This document shows, one piece after another, positions 8,425-15,385 of a stretch of 37,961 nt of DNA. The DNA is taken from contig LVAA01000006.1 in the NCBI GenBank assembly GCA_001603955.1, positions 1 through 37,961 on the forward strand, given 5' to 3'. Origin of the DNA: Syntrophobacterales bacterium Delta_02. Lineage in GTDB: Bacteria; Desulfobacterota; Syntrophorhabdia; Syntrophorhabdales; Syntrophorhabdaceae. Below the pieces are notes generated by a model that ran no database searches, had not been told where the DNA came from, and was given only the letters and a program-made list of their open reading frames with translations. The stretch's first letter is position 1. Every line of letters starts with the position of its first letter. A program made the position numbers and the translations under genes.

Positions 8425-9195
8425 TCATGTGTTTGACGGGTTGGACGGCCACAGGGGGCATCGGTCATGAATACATTCTTTATTCTCGTCAAATTGCTCG
8501 CAGGTAAAGCGGCTCACCGCCAATGATATTCCCGTTTGTTCCCGCAGCGGTTCGACAGCCTCTTTGAGGGCCAGCCAGCAGTCCCTTTGACAGCACCGGG
8601 GTGCATCGTAGGAGGCGATCTTCCCAAGGACGGCCTGTGTTATGCGCTGGACGGCCTGCCTCTTGTCGCCGTCGTACGGGGTCGCCCCCGTAAGGACCGA
8701 AACCGCGATCCCCACACCGATCGCGGCACCACAGGCGCCGAGGAACGCGCAGGAGCCGCCGGTGACCGTTTGCCCACGTTTGACGGCCGTGACTATCTGG
8801 CTGTCGGTCACGGGGTGGCCGCTGTTCCTGAGCGTGCTGAGGATCACGGCAGGGACGAGGCAGTGGTGCTCCGGCCCGTGAAGAGGGAATTGCCCGTGGG
8901 AGCGGATGGTCCGCATAAGGGCCACGGGATCCGTCTGTCTGCCGTGCAGGCAGACCGTCTTGATGATCTCCAGGGCATCCGCCGAATGGCAGAAGTTGCA
9001 GACGAAGTGGCCGTTGACGCACCGGGTACTGGTTGCCGTTACCCGACCGCAATAATGACACGTCTCATCCTGATCTGTCCCCGAATAGACAAGCTCCGCG
9101 CCGCAGACCATGCACCCGGCCCGGTAGGGCTCCCCCTGTCCCGGACGGCCAGACTCTCTTGACTTGCCGGGACCTTCCATCTCTTCTCCGCTCAT
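8425..9195 (-). CDS. DUF5714-type cysteine-rich protein
   Basis: About 256 residues from ATG 9195. The N-terminal third carries zinc-ribbon-like Cys/His groups: CMVCGAELVY, CHYCGRV, CVNGHFVCNFCHS. The rest fits the DUF5714 pattern: HGPEHHCLVPAVILSTLRN, GGSCAFLGACGAAIGVGIA, then CCQRDCW and CIHDRCPLWP at the end. The domain occurs in anaerobes, alone or beside methyltransferases, and has no established function. Cys and His content suggests metal or Fe-S binding. The first ATG at 9231 coincides with the expected transcription start of the promoter at 9235-9264, so 9195 (or 9180, preceded by GGAG) is more likely. Confidence 0.75.
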   Translation of the reverse strand: MSGEEMEGPGKSRESGRPGQGEPYRAGCMVCGAELVYSGTDQDETCHYCGRVTATSTRCVNGHFVCNFCHSADALEIIKTVCLHGRQTDPVALMRTIRSHGQFPLHGPEHHCLVPAVILSTLRNSGHPVTDSQIVTAVKRGQTVTGGSCAFLGACGAAIGVGIAVSVLTGATPYDGDKRQAVQRITQAVLGKIASYDAPRCCQRDCWLALKEAVEPLREQTGISLAVSRFTCEQFDENKECIHDRCPLWPSNPSNT

Positions 9196-9234
9196 GTGCC
9201 TTTGTGACCTTTCCCCTTCATTGCCACGCATAGA

Positions 9235-9264
9235 ATAGTATTATTGCGGCGCGGTGGGTGTCAA
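9235..9264 (-). promoter_or_regulatory. Sigma70 promoter of the DUF5714 gene
   Basis: Minus strand: perfect TTGACA (9264-9259), 18-bp spacer, TACTAT (9240-9235). Predicted start near 9228. This lies inside the first ATG codon (9231-9229) and argues for a downstream start codon. Confidence 0.75.
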
Positions 9265-9315
9265 GGAGTAAGGGCGCGAGAGAACGGGGTCATTTCGGCA
9301 TATTCTCAAAATGTC

Positions 9316-9361
9316 TTGACATCACGTGCGCCTGAATGATATATAACGAACGCTATATATC
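9316..9361 (+). promoter_or_regulatory. Promoter with overlapping palindromic operator ahead of the TonB-receptor island
   Basis: TTGACA at 9316-9321, 18-bp spacer, TATATA at 9340-9345. A perfect palindrome GATATATA-N8-TATATATC (9338-9361) covers the -10 box and the likely start point, the position expected for a repressor operator. The TATATA half-sites recall ModE (molybdate-responsive) sites. However, the ModE consensus as I remember it has a shorter gap and CG on the outside, so this is only a resemblance. The leader to ATG 9436 is about 85 bases. Confidence 0.6.
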
Positions 9362-9435
9362 GCAAGACATAACGTAAGAACAATAGTCGAGCTCTGCTTG
9401 TGAGGAACAGTTGAATCTGACAGGGGGACAAAAGA

Positions 9436-11496
9436 ATGAAATGGATCTGCAGGGGATTGTCATCGCTGGTACTTGTGCTGGGAACATTTCTGATCTTCCA
9501 AACGGTTCTTGCGGAAGAGAAGGTCGAACAGAAAAAGGAGCAAAAAAGCTCGCATAAGCTTGAAGAGGTCACCGTGACCGACAAGAAGGTGGGGGAACCG
9601 GTAACAAGTCCCTACGCGGTGCCGGAGAGCAGCAAGCTGGCAACAGAGGTCATCACCGCGGAGGAGATCGAAGCACTGCATCCCGAGACCATATGGGATG
9701 TTCTGGAACAGATGCCGGGAATGGAGGTGACGTTTCAGGGGAGAATGAGACTGAACCTCCTGAGCATGAGAGGGAACGGCAACTACGGTGTCATTCTTGA
9801 CGGCGTCTATGTGACCAGCGCCGACCGGATCCTTGCCACGCTTCCCGTGGACACCATCGAGTCCATCACCGTCGTGCGGGACGCCACGGCCCTTTCCCTC
9901 GGCCCTCTCACCAATTTCGGTTCCAGCAGCGGCTCCTCCAACCAGGGATTTGTCGTTATCAAGACAAAGCGTGCCTCAAAGAAAGTGGAAGGCGGTGCCA
10001 TAGTGAGTTATGGAAGCTTCCATACGGAAAAGGAGCATCTGTATCAGGGGGCAAAGATCGGCAAGTTCGATTACCGGGTGGCGGGGACTCACAATAGTAC
10101 GCTGGGGCAAACGAACATGTACAACGCGAGCCGCAACACCTCCGTTCTTCTCAGGGGAGGGTACACCTCGCCGGTCTTTTCTGGTGACCTGTTCTACTAT
10201 TCAAGCAGGGGCATGAGACAATTCCAGCGGGCCGAGTGCCTCGTGCCGAAAACGGTGAAAAAGAAGGTTGGGGGAAAAACCGTTACTTACCTGGACTGGT
10301 CGACGGTGGGGCAACTCAGCAATCAGAAATGGGAATTAGACCCCATGATCTCCGACATGGTTGCGGTGAATCTCAACAAACCCTGGAGCGACACCCAGAC
10401 CACCACATTCAGTTACGCTTACAACAGCCTCATTGTGAGCAGCACACAGGATACCTTCCTGAATGGAACGCCGAGCGTGAGAGACCAGAGCAGCCGGGGT
10501 CAGAGCGCAAGCCTCAGGCATGTCATCAACTCGCGCAACAACCTCCTCAGGCTTGGAGGCCAGTATTTCCAGTACGTCAGCCCTGACGGTTTCCCCCCGA
10601 ACTGGAACATGAGATCGGATGAGGACATGTACAGCCTCTACGTGCAGGACGAATACCGTTTGCTCGGCGACAAACTGACCATCGACGGCGGTATCAGAGC
10701 GGACAAGAAACACTTCAACAGCGACCCCGACACGGGTTACGCGATCGATGAATGGGCGAAGGAGACCTACACCTACGCCCTCGGGACGTCGTACAAACTG
10801 CACCGCATGATCACCCTGACCGGTCGGTACGCCTATTCGGAGAACTCCATGAGTCCCTACCAGCTGAGCGCGGACGGGACAAAACTGCCGCCGGAGAGAC
10901 GATCTAGATATGAGGCAGGCATCCTTGCCAATTTGCACCCGTCTTTCAACCCGTCGCTTACCCTCTACTACTATGACACAAAGAACCAGAAGGTGAGTTC
11001 CACGGGGGTCGATCCCACAACGGGGACGGTCGTCTCCTCTTACATAGACCCCGTGACGGGAGAGGAGGTCAGCTTCGTCGACGCCGAGGACGTCCGGACA
11101 AAGGGATTGGAGTTCGGTCTTTCAGGGACTATATTGAAATCCTTTACGTATCACCTGCTGTACAGCCACGTCACAACGGACAACACCGAGACCAACAACA
11201 GCACGCCCCATCATCTCGCAAGCGGGCGTTTCAGCTACAAGTACAAGAATGCCGATCTCAACCTCAGCTTTCGTTACGTGAGCCCCTACAGCAAGACCGA
11301 GTATTATGAGCTTGGCGATTACACCAGGGTCGACGCCAACATAAGATACAACTTCAAGGTCTTCGACAGGGATACGCGGGTCACCCTCTATGGCAGGAAC
11401 CTGGGTGACAATCATTACACGACCACCTACAATACGGGCGCCTTCTATGACCCCGGCCTTCAGTACGGCGTGGAGCTGGCCTACAAGTTCTGGTAA
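9436..11496 (+). CDS. TonB-dependent outer-membrane receptor (island 1)
   Basis: 686 residues, normal receptor length. A signal peptide (1-26, FQTVLA) is followed by a TonB-box-like stretch LEEVTVTDKK (about 42-51). The plug domain covers about 65-185, with VITAEEIEALHP, DVLEQMPGME, LLSMRGNGNYGVILDGVYV and TIESITVVRDATAL. The rest is a 22-strand-type barrel ending in YKFW, with the terminal aromatic needed for outer-membrane insertion. GGGGG before ATG 9436 serves as Shine-Dalgarno. It imports an unknown ligand using the TonB/ExbBD energy system, none of which is encoded here. It heads an island of exported methylases and an FmdE-domain protein, so the ligand may be a metal complex or tetrapyrrole. 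Confidence 0.93.
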   Translation: MKWICRGLSSLVLVLGTFLIFQTVLAEEKVEQKKEQKSSHKLEEVTVTDKKVGEPVTSPYAVPESSKLATEVITAEEIEALHPETIWDVLEQMPGMEVTFQGRMRLNLLSMRGNGNYGVILDGVYVTSADRILATLPVDTIESITVVRDATALSLGPLTNFGSSSGSSNQGFVVIKTKRASKKVEGGAIVSYGSFHTEKEHLYQGAKIGKFDYRVAGTHNSTLGQTNMYNASRNTSVLLRGGYTSPVFSGDLFYYSSRGMRQFQRAECLVPKTVKKKVGGKTVTYLDWSTVGQLSNQKWELDPMISDMVAVNLNKPWSDTQTTTFSYAYNSLIVSSTQDTFLNGTPSVRDQSSRGQSASLRHVINSRNNLLRLGGQYFQYVSPDGFPPNWNMRSDEDMYSLYVQDEYRLLGDKLTIDGGIRADKKHFNSDPDTGYAIDEWAKETYTYALGTSYKLHRMITLTGRYAYSENSMSPYQLSADGTKLPPERRSRYEAGILANLHPSFNPSLTLYYYDTKNQKVSSTGVDPTTGTVVSSYIDPVTGEEVSFVDAEDVRTKGLEFGLSGTILKSFTYHLLYSHVTTDNTETNNSTPHHLASGRFSYKYKNADLNLSFRYVSPYSKTEYYELGDYTRVDANIRYNFKVFDRDTRVTLYGRNLGDNHYTTTYNTGAFYDPGLQYGVELAYKFW

Positions 11497-11574
11497 CGGA
11501 TGGATACAGAGGTCGCACGATCCGCGGGATACGTGCGGGAGCGGGGAGACGGACAGGGCCTACGGGAGGTCGAA

Positions 11575-12306
11575 ATGATGACGAAGAGCAGCTTGAGACG
11601 GCTGGCCGCATGCGCAAGCGTCGTTCTGATCCTGAGCACGGGCGGCATGGGCTTTGCGAATGAGAACGCCGTACAGGATAAGGATATCAGGAAGGCGAAC
11701 GCCTCAAGATACGACGAGATGGCAAGGGGAGTGAACGCCCCCATTTACGATTATTATGCCCGCCGGATAAAGGCAAAGACGGGCATCACCAAAGGTGTCT
11801 GTCTCGACGCCGGTTCCGGGGGCGGATACCTCGGGCTCGCCCTCGCCAGGATCACCGATCTAACCTTTATATTCCTCGATATATCGCAGAACGCCTTGAG
11901 CAAGGCAAAGGAGCATATTGTCGAGGATGGTCTGCAAAAAAGAGCGAGAACACTCCTCGCCGATGTGCACAGCATCCCCCTTCCGGACGGGTCTGTGGAT
12001 CTTGTCATCAGCCGGGGTTCCATTCACTTCTGGAAGGACCCGGGCGTTGCACTGAAAGAGATATACAGGATCCTTGCTCCCGGGGGGATGACCTATATCG
12101 GGGGCGGGAAAGGTACCCCGGAGATGCAGGCACAGATCAGGGCCAGGCTGAAAGAGATGGGAAGAGAGAAGGAATGGTTTCGGGGGGGAGCGGGTCAGAG
12201 AGTGCAAAGAGATTATGACGCGATCCTGAAAGCGACGGGGATTCCCAACTATGAAGTGATAACGGGTGGTGAGGCCCCGGGCTTCTGGATCGTGATAAAG
12301 AAGTGA
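11575..12306 (+). CDS. Class I SAM-dependent methyltransferase with signal peptide (predicted exported)
   Basis: 243 residues. Residues 1-28 look like a Sec signal peptide: basic start (KSSLRRL), hydrophobic core (AACASVVLILSTGGMG) and cleavage at GFA-NE. The rest is a complete Rossmann-type methyltransferase: motif I VCLDAGSGGGYLGLALA, acidic strand-2 loop FLDIS, LPDGSVDLVISRGSIHFW, and LAPGGMTYIGGG. Every SAM-contact motif is intact. The start at 11575 has GGGAGGT at good spacing; the in-frame ATG at 11500 would bury the signal in a 25-residue leader without a ribosome site. SAM is not known as a periplasmic metabolite, so an exported enzyme of this kind is unexpected. It lies 78 bases after the receptor and 40 before the FmdE gene. 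Confidence 0.88.
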   Translation: MMTKSSLRRLAACASVVLILSTGGMGFANENAVQDKDIRKANASRYDEMARGVNAPIYDYYARRIKAKTGITKGVCLDAGSGGGYLGLALARITDLTFIFLDISQNALSKAKEHIVEDGLQKRARTLLADVHSIPLPDGSVDLVISRGSIHFWKDPGVALKEIYRILAPGGMTYIGGGKGTPEMQAQIRARLKEMGREKEWFRGGAGQRVQRDYDAILKATGIPNYEVITGGEAPGFWIVIKK

Positions 12307-12346
12307 AAACGTTTTCCTGAACAACTATGAGCGATGGGGGTTTGTC

Positions 12347-13093
12347 ATGAAAAGAGGTATGGTTTGTTTCACGGGCCTGGTCCTGCTTGCCGCGGCCTGC
12401 TTGTTGCCGGTGGCCGTCATGGCGGACAACTGCATGGAGTGCCATCATAAGCAAGGGGTAAAGGCGAAAGAACTCTCCGCGAGGCCCATAATAACGAAGG
12501 TCGATGGAAAGGAGAGGATCATAACCCTCGACCGGGTCTTCAAGTACCACGGGGACCAGTGCCCGGGTGCCATCATCGCATATCGCGCGGCACAATACGG
12601 GATCGAGCTTCTCTTCCCCAACGAAATCCCGGAAAGGAACGATCTTTTGATCGTGTCCAGGACGCCTGCCGGCGGCGTGAGAGACTGTATCGATTTCCTG
12701 ATGAAAGGAGACAACCCGCTGCAGAAAACGGCGGTCCCGCTGGGTATGGAAAAAGCACGGGATGGGTTTGTATTTGCCATAACGAGGAAATCGACCTGCG
12801 AAACCGTAGAGGTTCAGCTGGATCAGGCCCTTTTCCCGGAGGATTTCTTCTCCCTGAAGAAAAAGGTGCAGGAAAAGACCATTACCCGTGATCAATGGAA
12901 AAGGTTTCACGGGCACATGAAGAACATGGTCCTTGGATTTTCGAGCAAGCCTGCCGAAGAGATGTTCGGCAAGCCCAGGCCATACAAGACGATCACGTGG
13001 GGAACCATCGGACCCGGCGAACAGGATGGAAATGTCCAGAAAATGAGGCAAAAAGAAAGAATGCTGCAGAGCAGCCGGAAAAAGACACCGTAG
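12347..13093 (+). CDS. Exported FmdE-domain protein with a CxxCH motif
   Basis: 248 residues. A signal peptide (1-25, ending VMA) is followed at once by NCMECHHKQG, whose CMECH fits a c-type haem attachment site or a Cys-pair metal site. The FmdE (FwdE, COG2191) domain follows: VFKYHGDQCPGAIIAYRAAQ has the family CPG signature (usually GHxCPG, here GDQCPG). Then come SRTPAGGVRDCIDFLM and FAITRKSTCETVEV. FmdE proteins were named from Mo/W formylmethanofuran dehydrogenase operons, and most bacterial members are uncharacterised. The usual C-terminal zinc ribbon is absent, replaced by a Lys/Arg-rich tail. Export puts it in the periplasm with the two neighbouring methylases. Confidence 0.82.
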   Translation: MKRGMVCFTGLVLLAAACLLPVAVMADNCMECHHKQGVKAKELSARPIITKVDGKERIITLDRVFKYHGDQCPGAIIAYRAAQYGIELLFPNEIPERNDLLIVSRTPAGGVRDCIDFLMKGDNPLQKTAVPLGMEKARDGFVFAITRKSTCETVEVQLDQALFPEDFFSLKKKVQEKTITRDQWKRFHGHMKNMVLGFSSKPAEEMFGKPRPYKTITWGTIGPGEQDGNVQKMRQKERMLQSSRKKTP

Positions 13094-13166
13094 AAATGCG
13101 GAGGTATCGGGCATCGGCCCCGAACGAGGTTCGATGCCCCGGCTGGGGGAAGGCGAGGAATCGTTC

Positions 13167-14324
13167 ATGGTCACCACATACCGCTGGTTCTCATCGTTGT
13201 CCGGCAGGCAGAAGGTTGTCCTCTCCCTGACGGTGATCGTCTGCCTGGCCATCATTGTCCCCGCTCTCCTGATGGACCCGGCATCGCATCGGAACGGGAC
13301 GGCACGTTTCACGGTCGACATGCCCATACGCCAGATCGCCCCCCGGCTGGGTGTCACCGGGAAAGCGCTTGCGCGCGAACTCGGCCTCCCCTTGAGCGCT
13401 CCAAAGAACAAACCTCTCGGGGAGCTGGGCGTGACGCAGGGGCGGCTCTCGCACGCAACGGGACACCTTCTTTCCCATGCCGACAGGACGGGAAAATACT
13501 GGGTCTTCCTTGCCCTGGCGCTGGCGGGGTTTGTCTACCTCAACATGCTCGGAAGGCCGGACGGACCGGGTAATGAACAAAGGAATATCCGGTATCCCCG
13601 GTCCCCCTACCTTGCTGTCCTGACGATCTCCGTTCTTGTGGCCGGTTTCTACTTCGGGAAATCCCCCAATCCGATGGAGAGCATCGTAAAGGTATTCAAG
13701 TCCCTGGTGGGATTGTATCCCGATCCGGCGGTCAAGGTGATGGCATTCCTGTTCTTCGCGGCCCTCGCCGTTGCCGGCAGCAAGATCGTCTGCGGCTGGG
13801 CGTGCCCCTTCGGGGCCCTCCAGGAACTGATATACAGCATTCCCCTGTTCCGAAGGGCGAAGAGGCGGAAACCGCCCTTTGCCGTGACGAACGCGATCCG
13901 GATAGTGCTCTTTCTGCTCGCGCTGCTTTTCCTCTTCGGTGTCGTCGGGGGAGGGAAGGGGTTCGTTCTCTACCACTATATCAACCCCTTCAACCTGTTC
14001 AACATGGACCTTGAAGGCACGGGCGTCCTGATGACGGTCATTCTTGCCCTGGCAGGTTCTTTCTTCATGTACCGTCCCTTCTGTCAGCTCGTTTGTCCTT
14101 TCGGACTTGTTTCGTGGATACTTGAAGGCGTGAGCATTACACGCGTGCGAATTGACAGGGGCCTGTGCACCCGATGCGGGGCCTGCACGAGAGCGTGCCC
14201 GCTCCCCGCCGCGGCAGACCGGGTGCAGGGCAGGAAGATGCCGGCGGATTGTTTCAGCTGCGGACGCTGCCTCAACGTATGCCCGGAGGATGCCATAAGG
14301 TATGGGCCTGTCTTCAGGAAATGA
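13167..14324 (+). CDS. NapH-like membrane-bound 4Fe-4S protein
   Basis: About 385 residues from ATG 13167 (GAGG eight bases before); ATG 13134 adds eleven residues. There is one N-terminal helix, then a soluble segment of about 80 residues outside the membrane (FTVDMPIRQIAPRLGVTGKA). Four or five more helices contain the family's CGWACPFGALQE and CQLVCPFGLVSW motifs. The C-terminus carries two ferredoxin clusters: CTRCGACTRACPLP and CFSCGRCLNVCPEDA. NapH/NosR/RdhC-type proteins pass electrons between the quinol pool or cytoplasm and periplasmic redox enzymes. Here the likely partners are the exported FmdE/CxxCH protein and the methylases. A 7-bp-stem GC hairpin (14326-14345) follows the stop. 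Confidence 0.85.
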   Translation: MVTTYRWFSSLSGRQKVVLSLTVIVCLAIIVPALLMDPASHRNGTARFTVDMPIRQIAPRLGVTGKALARELGLPLSAPKNKPLGELGVTQGRLSHATGHLLSHADRTGKYWVFLALALAGFVYLNMLGRPDGPGNEQRNIRYPRSPYLAVLTISVLVAGFYFGKSPNPMESIVKVFKSLVGLYPDPAVKVMAFLFFAALAVAGSKIVCGWACPFGALQELIYSIPLFRRAKRRKPPFAVTNAIRIVLFLLALLFLFGVVGGGKGFVLYHYINPFNLFNMDLEGTGVLMTVILALAGSFFMYRPFCQLVCPFGLVSWILEGVSITRVRIDRGLCTRCGACTRACPLPAAADRVQGRKMPADCFSCGRCLNVCPEDAIRYGPVFRK

Positions 14325-14459
14325 TCTGCCGGAATGCCCCGGCAGGGAAGTCATCTCGCCGCACTTCCCTGTCAGCGGGTGCGCTGAGGCCCGGCCAGAG
14401 ACGATCAACGGGAAAAGGAGCTTTGCATGTTGAGGAATGGAAAAGACGGGAGGAAGAAT

Positions 14460-15323
14460 ATGTACAGCACAACAAGGATGAAATTGCAGGCACTATGCGC
14501 CGTCGTCATGTTTCTTTGTGTCTCATTGGCCGGATCGCATGCGGTTGCCTGCTCCGGGAAGACCGCAAAGGGCCGGCTCTATCTCGTGAGCGTCGGCACG
14601 GGCGACGCGGACAATATCACCGTGAAGGCCATGAACACCATCAAGAAGTCTGCCGTCATCATTTGCGGAGAGGGGATGAGGAAGGTGTTTCCTGATCTTC
14701 TGGAGGGGAAGGAGATCCATGGCACGGGTCTTCGGGTACACCAGACCTTCATGGGGAAACGGGGCAGCCGCGATGACGCAACGAAGGAAGTGGAGCGGAT
14801 CTCAGGCATCATCCGCAAAGCGGTCAAGGAAGGCAAGACGGTGTCGATACTGGAGAACGGGGACCCCACGATATATGGACCGCAGATGTGGTTCATGGAG
14901 GTCTTTGAGGACCTCAACCCCGAGATCATACCGGGCATCAGCTGCTTCAACGCAGCCAACGCGGCTTTGAAGAAGGGAGTGACCTGGGGGGCGAAGACCC
15001 GTTCGGTCATACTCACCAATGGCGCCGACATCGGGAAGCTGGCGGAAAGCGGTAATGCCATGGTGTTCTTCACCATGCGCATCAGTGTTCCGGAGATCGT
15101 GGAGAAACTGAGACCCTACTATCCACCGGAAACACCCGTTGCCATAGTGGCGAACGCCGGCTTCAAGGACAAGGAAAGGGTTGTCCTGGGAACGCTTGCC
15201 TCGATCGAGGAAAAGATAGCAGGAGAAAAACTCCCCCTCTACCTCGTCTACGTGGGCGACTTCCTGGCCAAACGATACGGGATCGACCTCAAGGGAAAGG
15301 CCCCGGCGGAGGGTACAAAATAG
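14460..15323 (+). CDS. Tetrapyrrole methylase (CobM/CbiF-like) with signal peptide
   Basis: 287 residues from ATG 14460. A signal peptide covers about 1-30 (hydrophobic core LCAVVMFLCVSLAG, cleavage near HAVA-CSG). The rest is a full tetrapyrrole (corrin/porphyrin) methylase fold: GRLYLVSVGTGDADNITVKA at the start (family GxGxGDP loop, Pro missing), ILENGDPTIYGP (family SGDPxxYG), IPGISCFNAANAALKKG (family PGxSSxxAA), then GADIGKLAESGNAMVFF. CobM/CbiF enzymes methylate C-11 in cobalamin synthesis using SAM, always in the cytoplasm. Export is therefore odd. Both ATG 14427 and 14460 have good ribosome sites; either start keeps the hydrophobic core. A 6-bp-stem hairpin follows at 15327-15343. 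Confidence 0.85.
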   Translation: MYSTTRMKLQALCAVVMFLCVSLAGSHAVACSGKTAKGRLYLVSVGTGDADNITVKAMNTIKKSAVIICGEGMRKVFPDLLEGKEIHGTGLRVHQTFMGKRGSRDDATKEVERISGIIRKAVKEGKTVSILENGDPTIYGPQMWFMEVFEDLNPEIIPGISCFNAANAALKKGVTWGAKTRSVILTNGADIGKLAESGNAMVFFTMRISVPEIVEKLRPYYPPETPVAIVANAGFKDKERVVLGTLASIEEKIAGEKLPLYLVYVGDFLAKRYGIDLKGKAPAEGTK

Positions 15324-15326
15324 CAG

Positions 15327-15343
15327 CCGGGCCGGCCGCCCGG
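15327..15343 (+). other. GC-rich hairpin after the tetrapyrrole methylase
   Basis: CCGGGC-CGGCC-GCCCGG begins four bases after the stop codon. It has no T run, so it is not a canonical intrinsic terminator. It could mark an mRNA 3' end or a processing site within the island. A similar hairpin (CTGCCGG stem, 14326-14345) follows the previous gene. Confidence 0.4.
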
Positions 15344-15385
15344 GGATCGTCACGCAACGTTAAGGGATATCGAGCGGGGTGATGT

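Noticed and set aside
9338..9361. Naming the palindrome a ModE site
   Set aside because: TATATA half-sites fit, but the gap is 8 and the flanks do not match the consensus I recall; kept as an unnamed operator.
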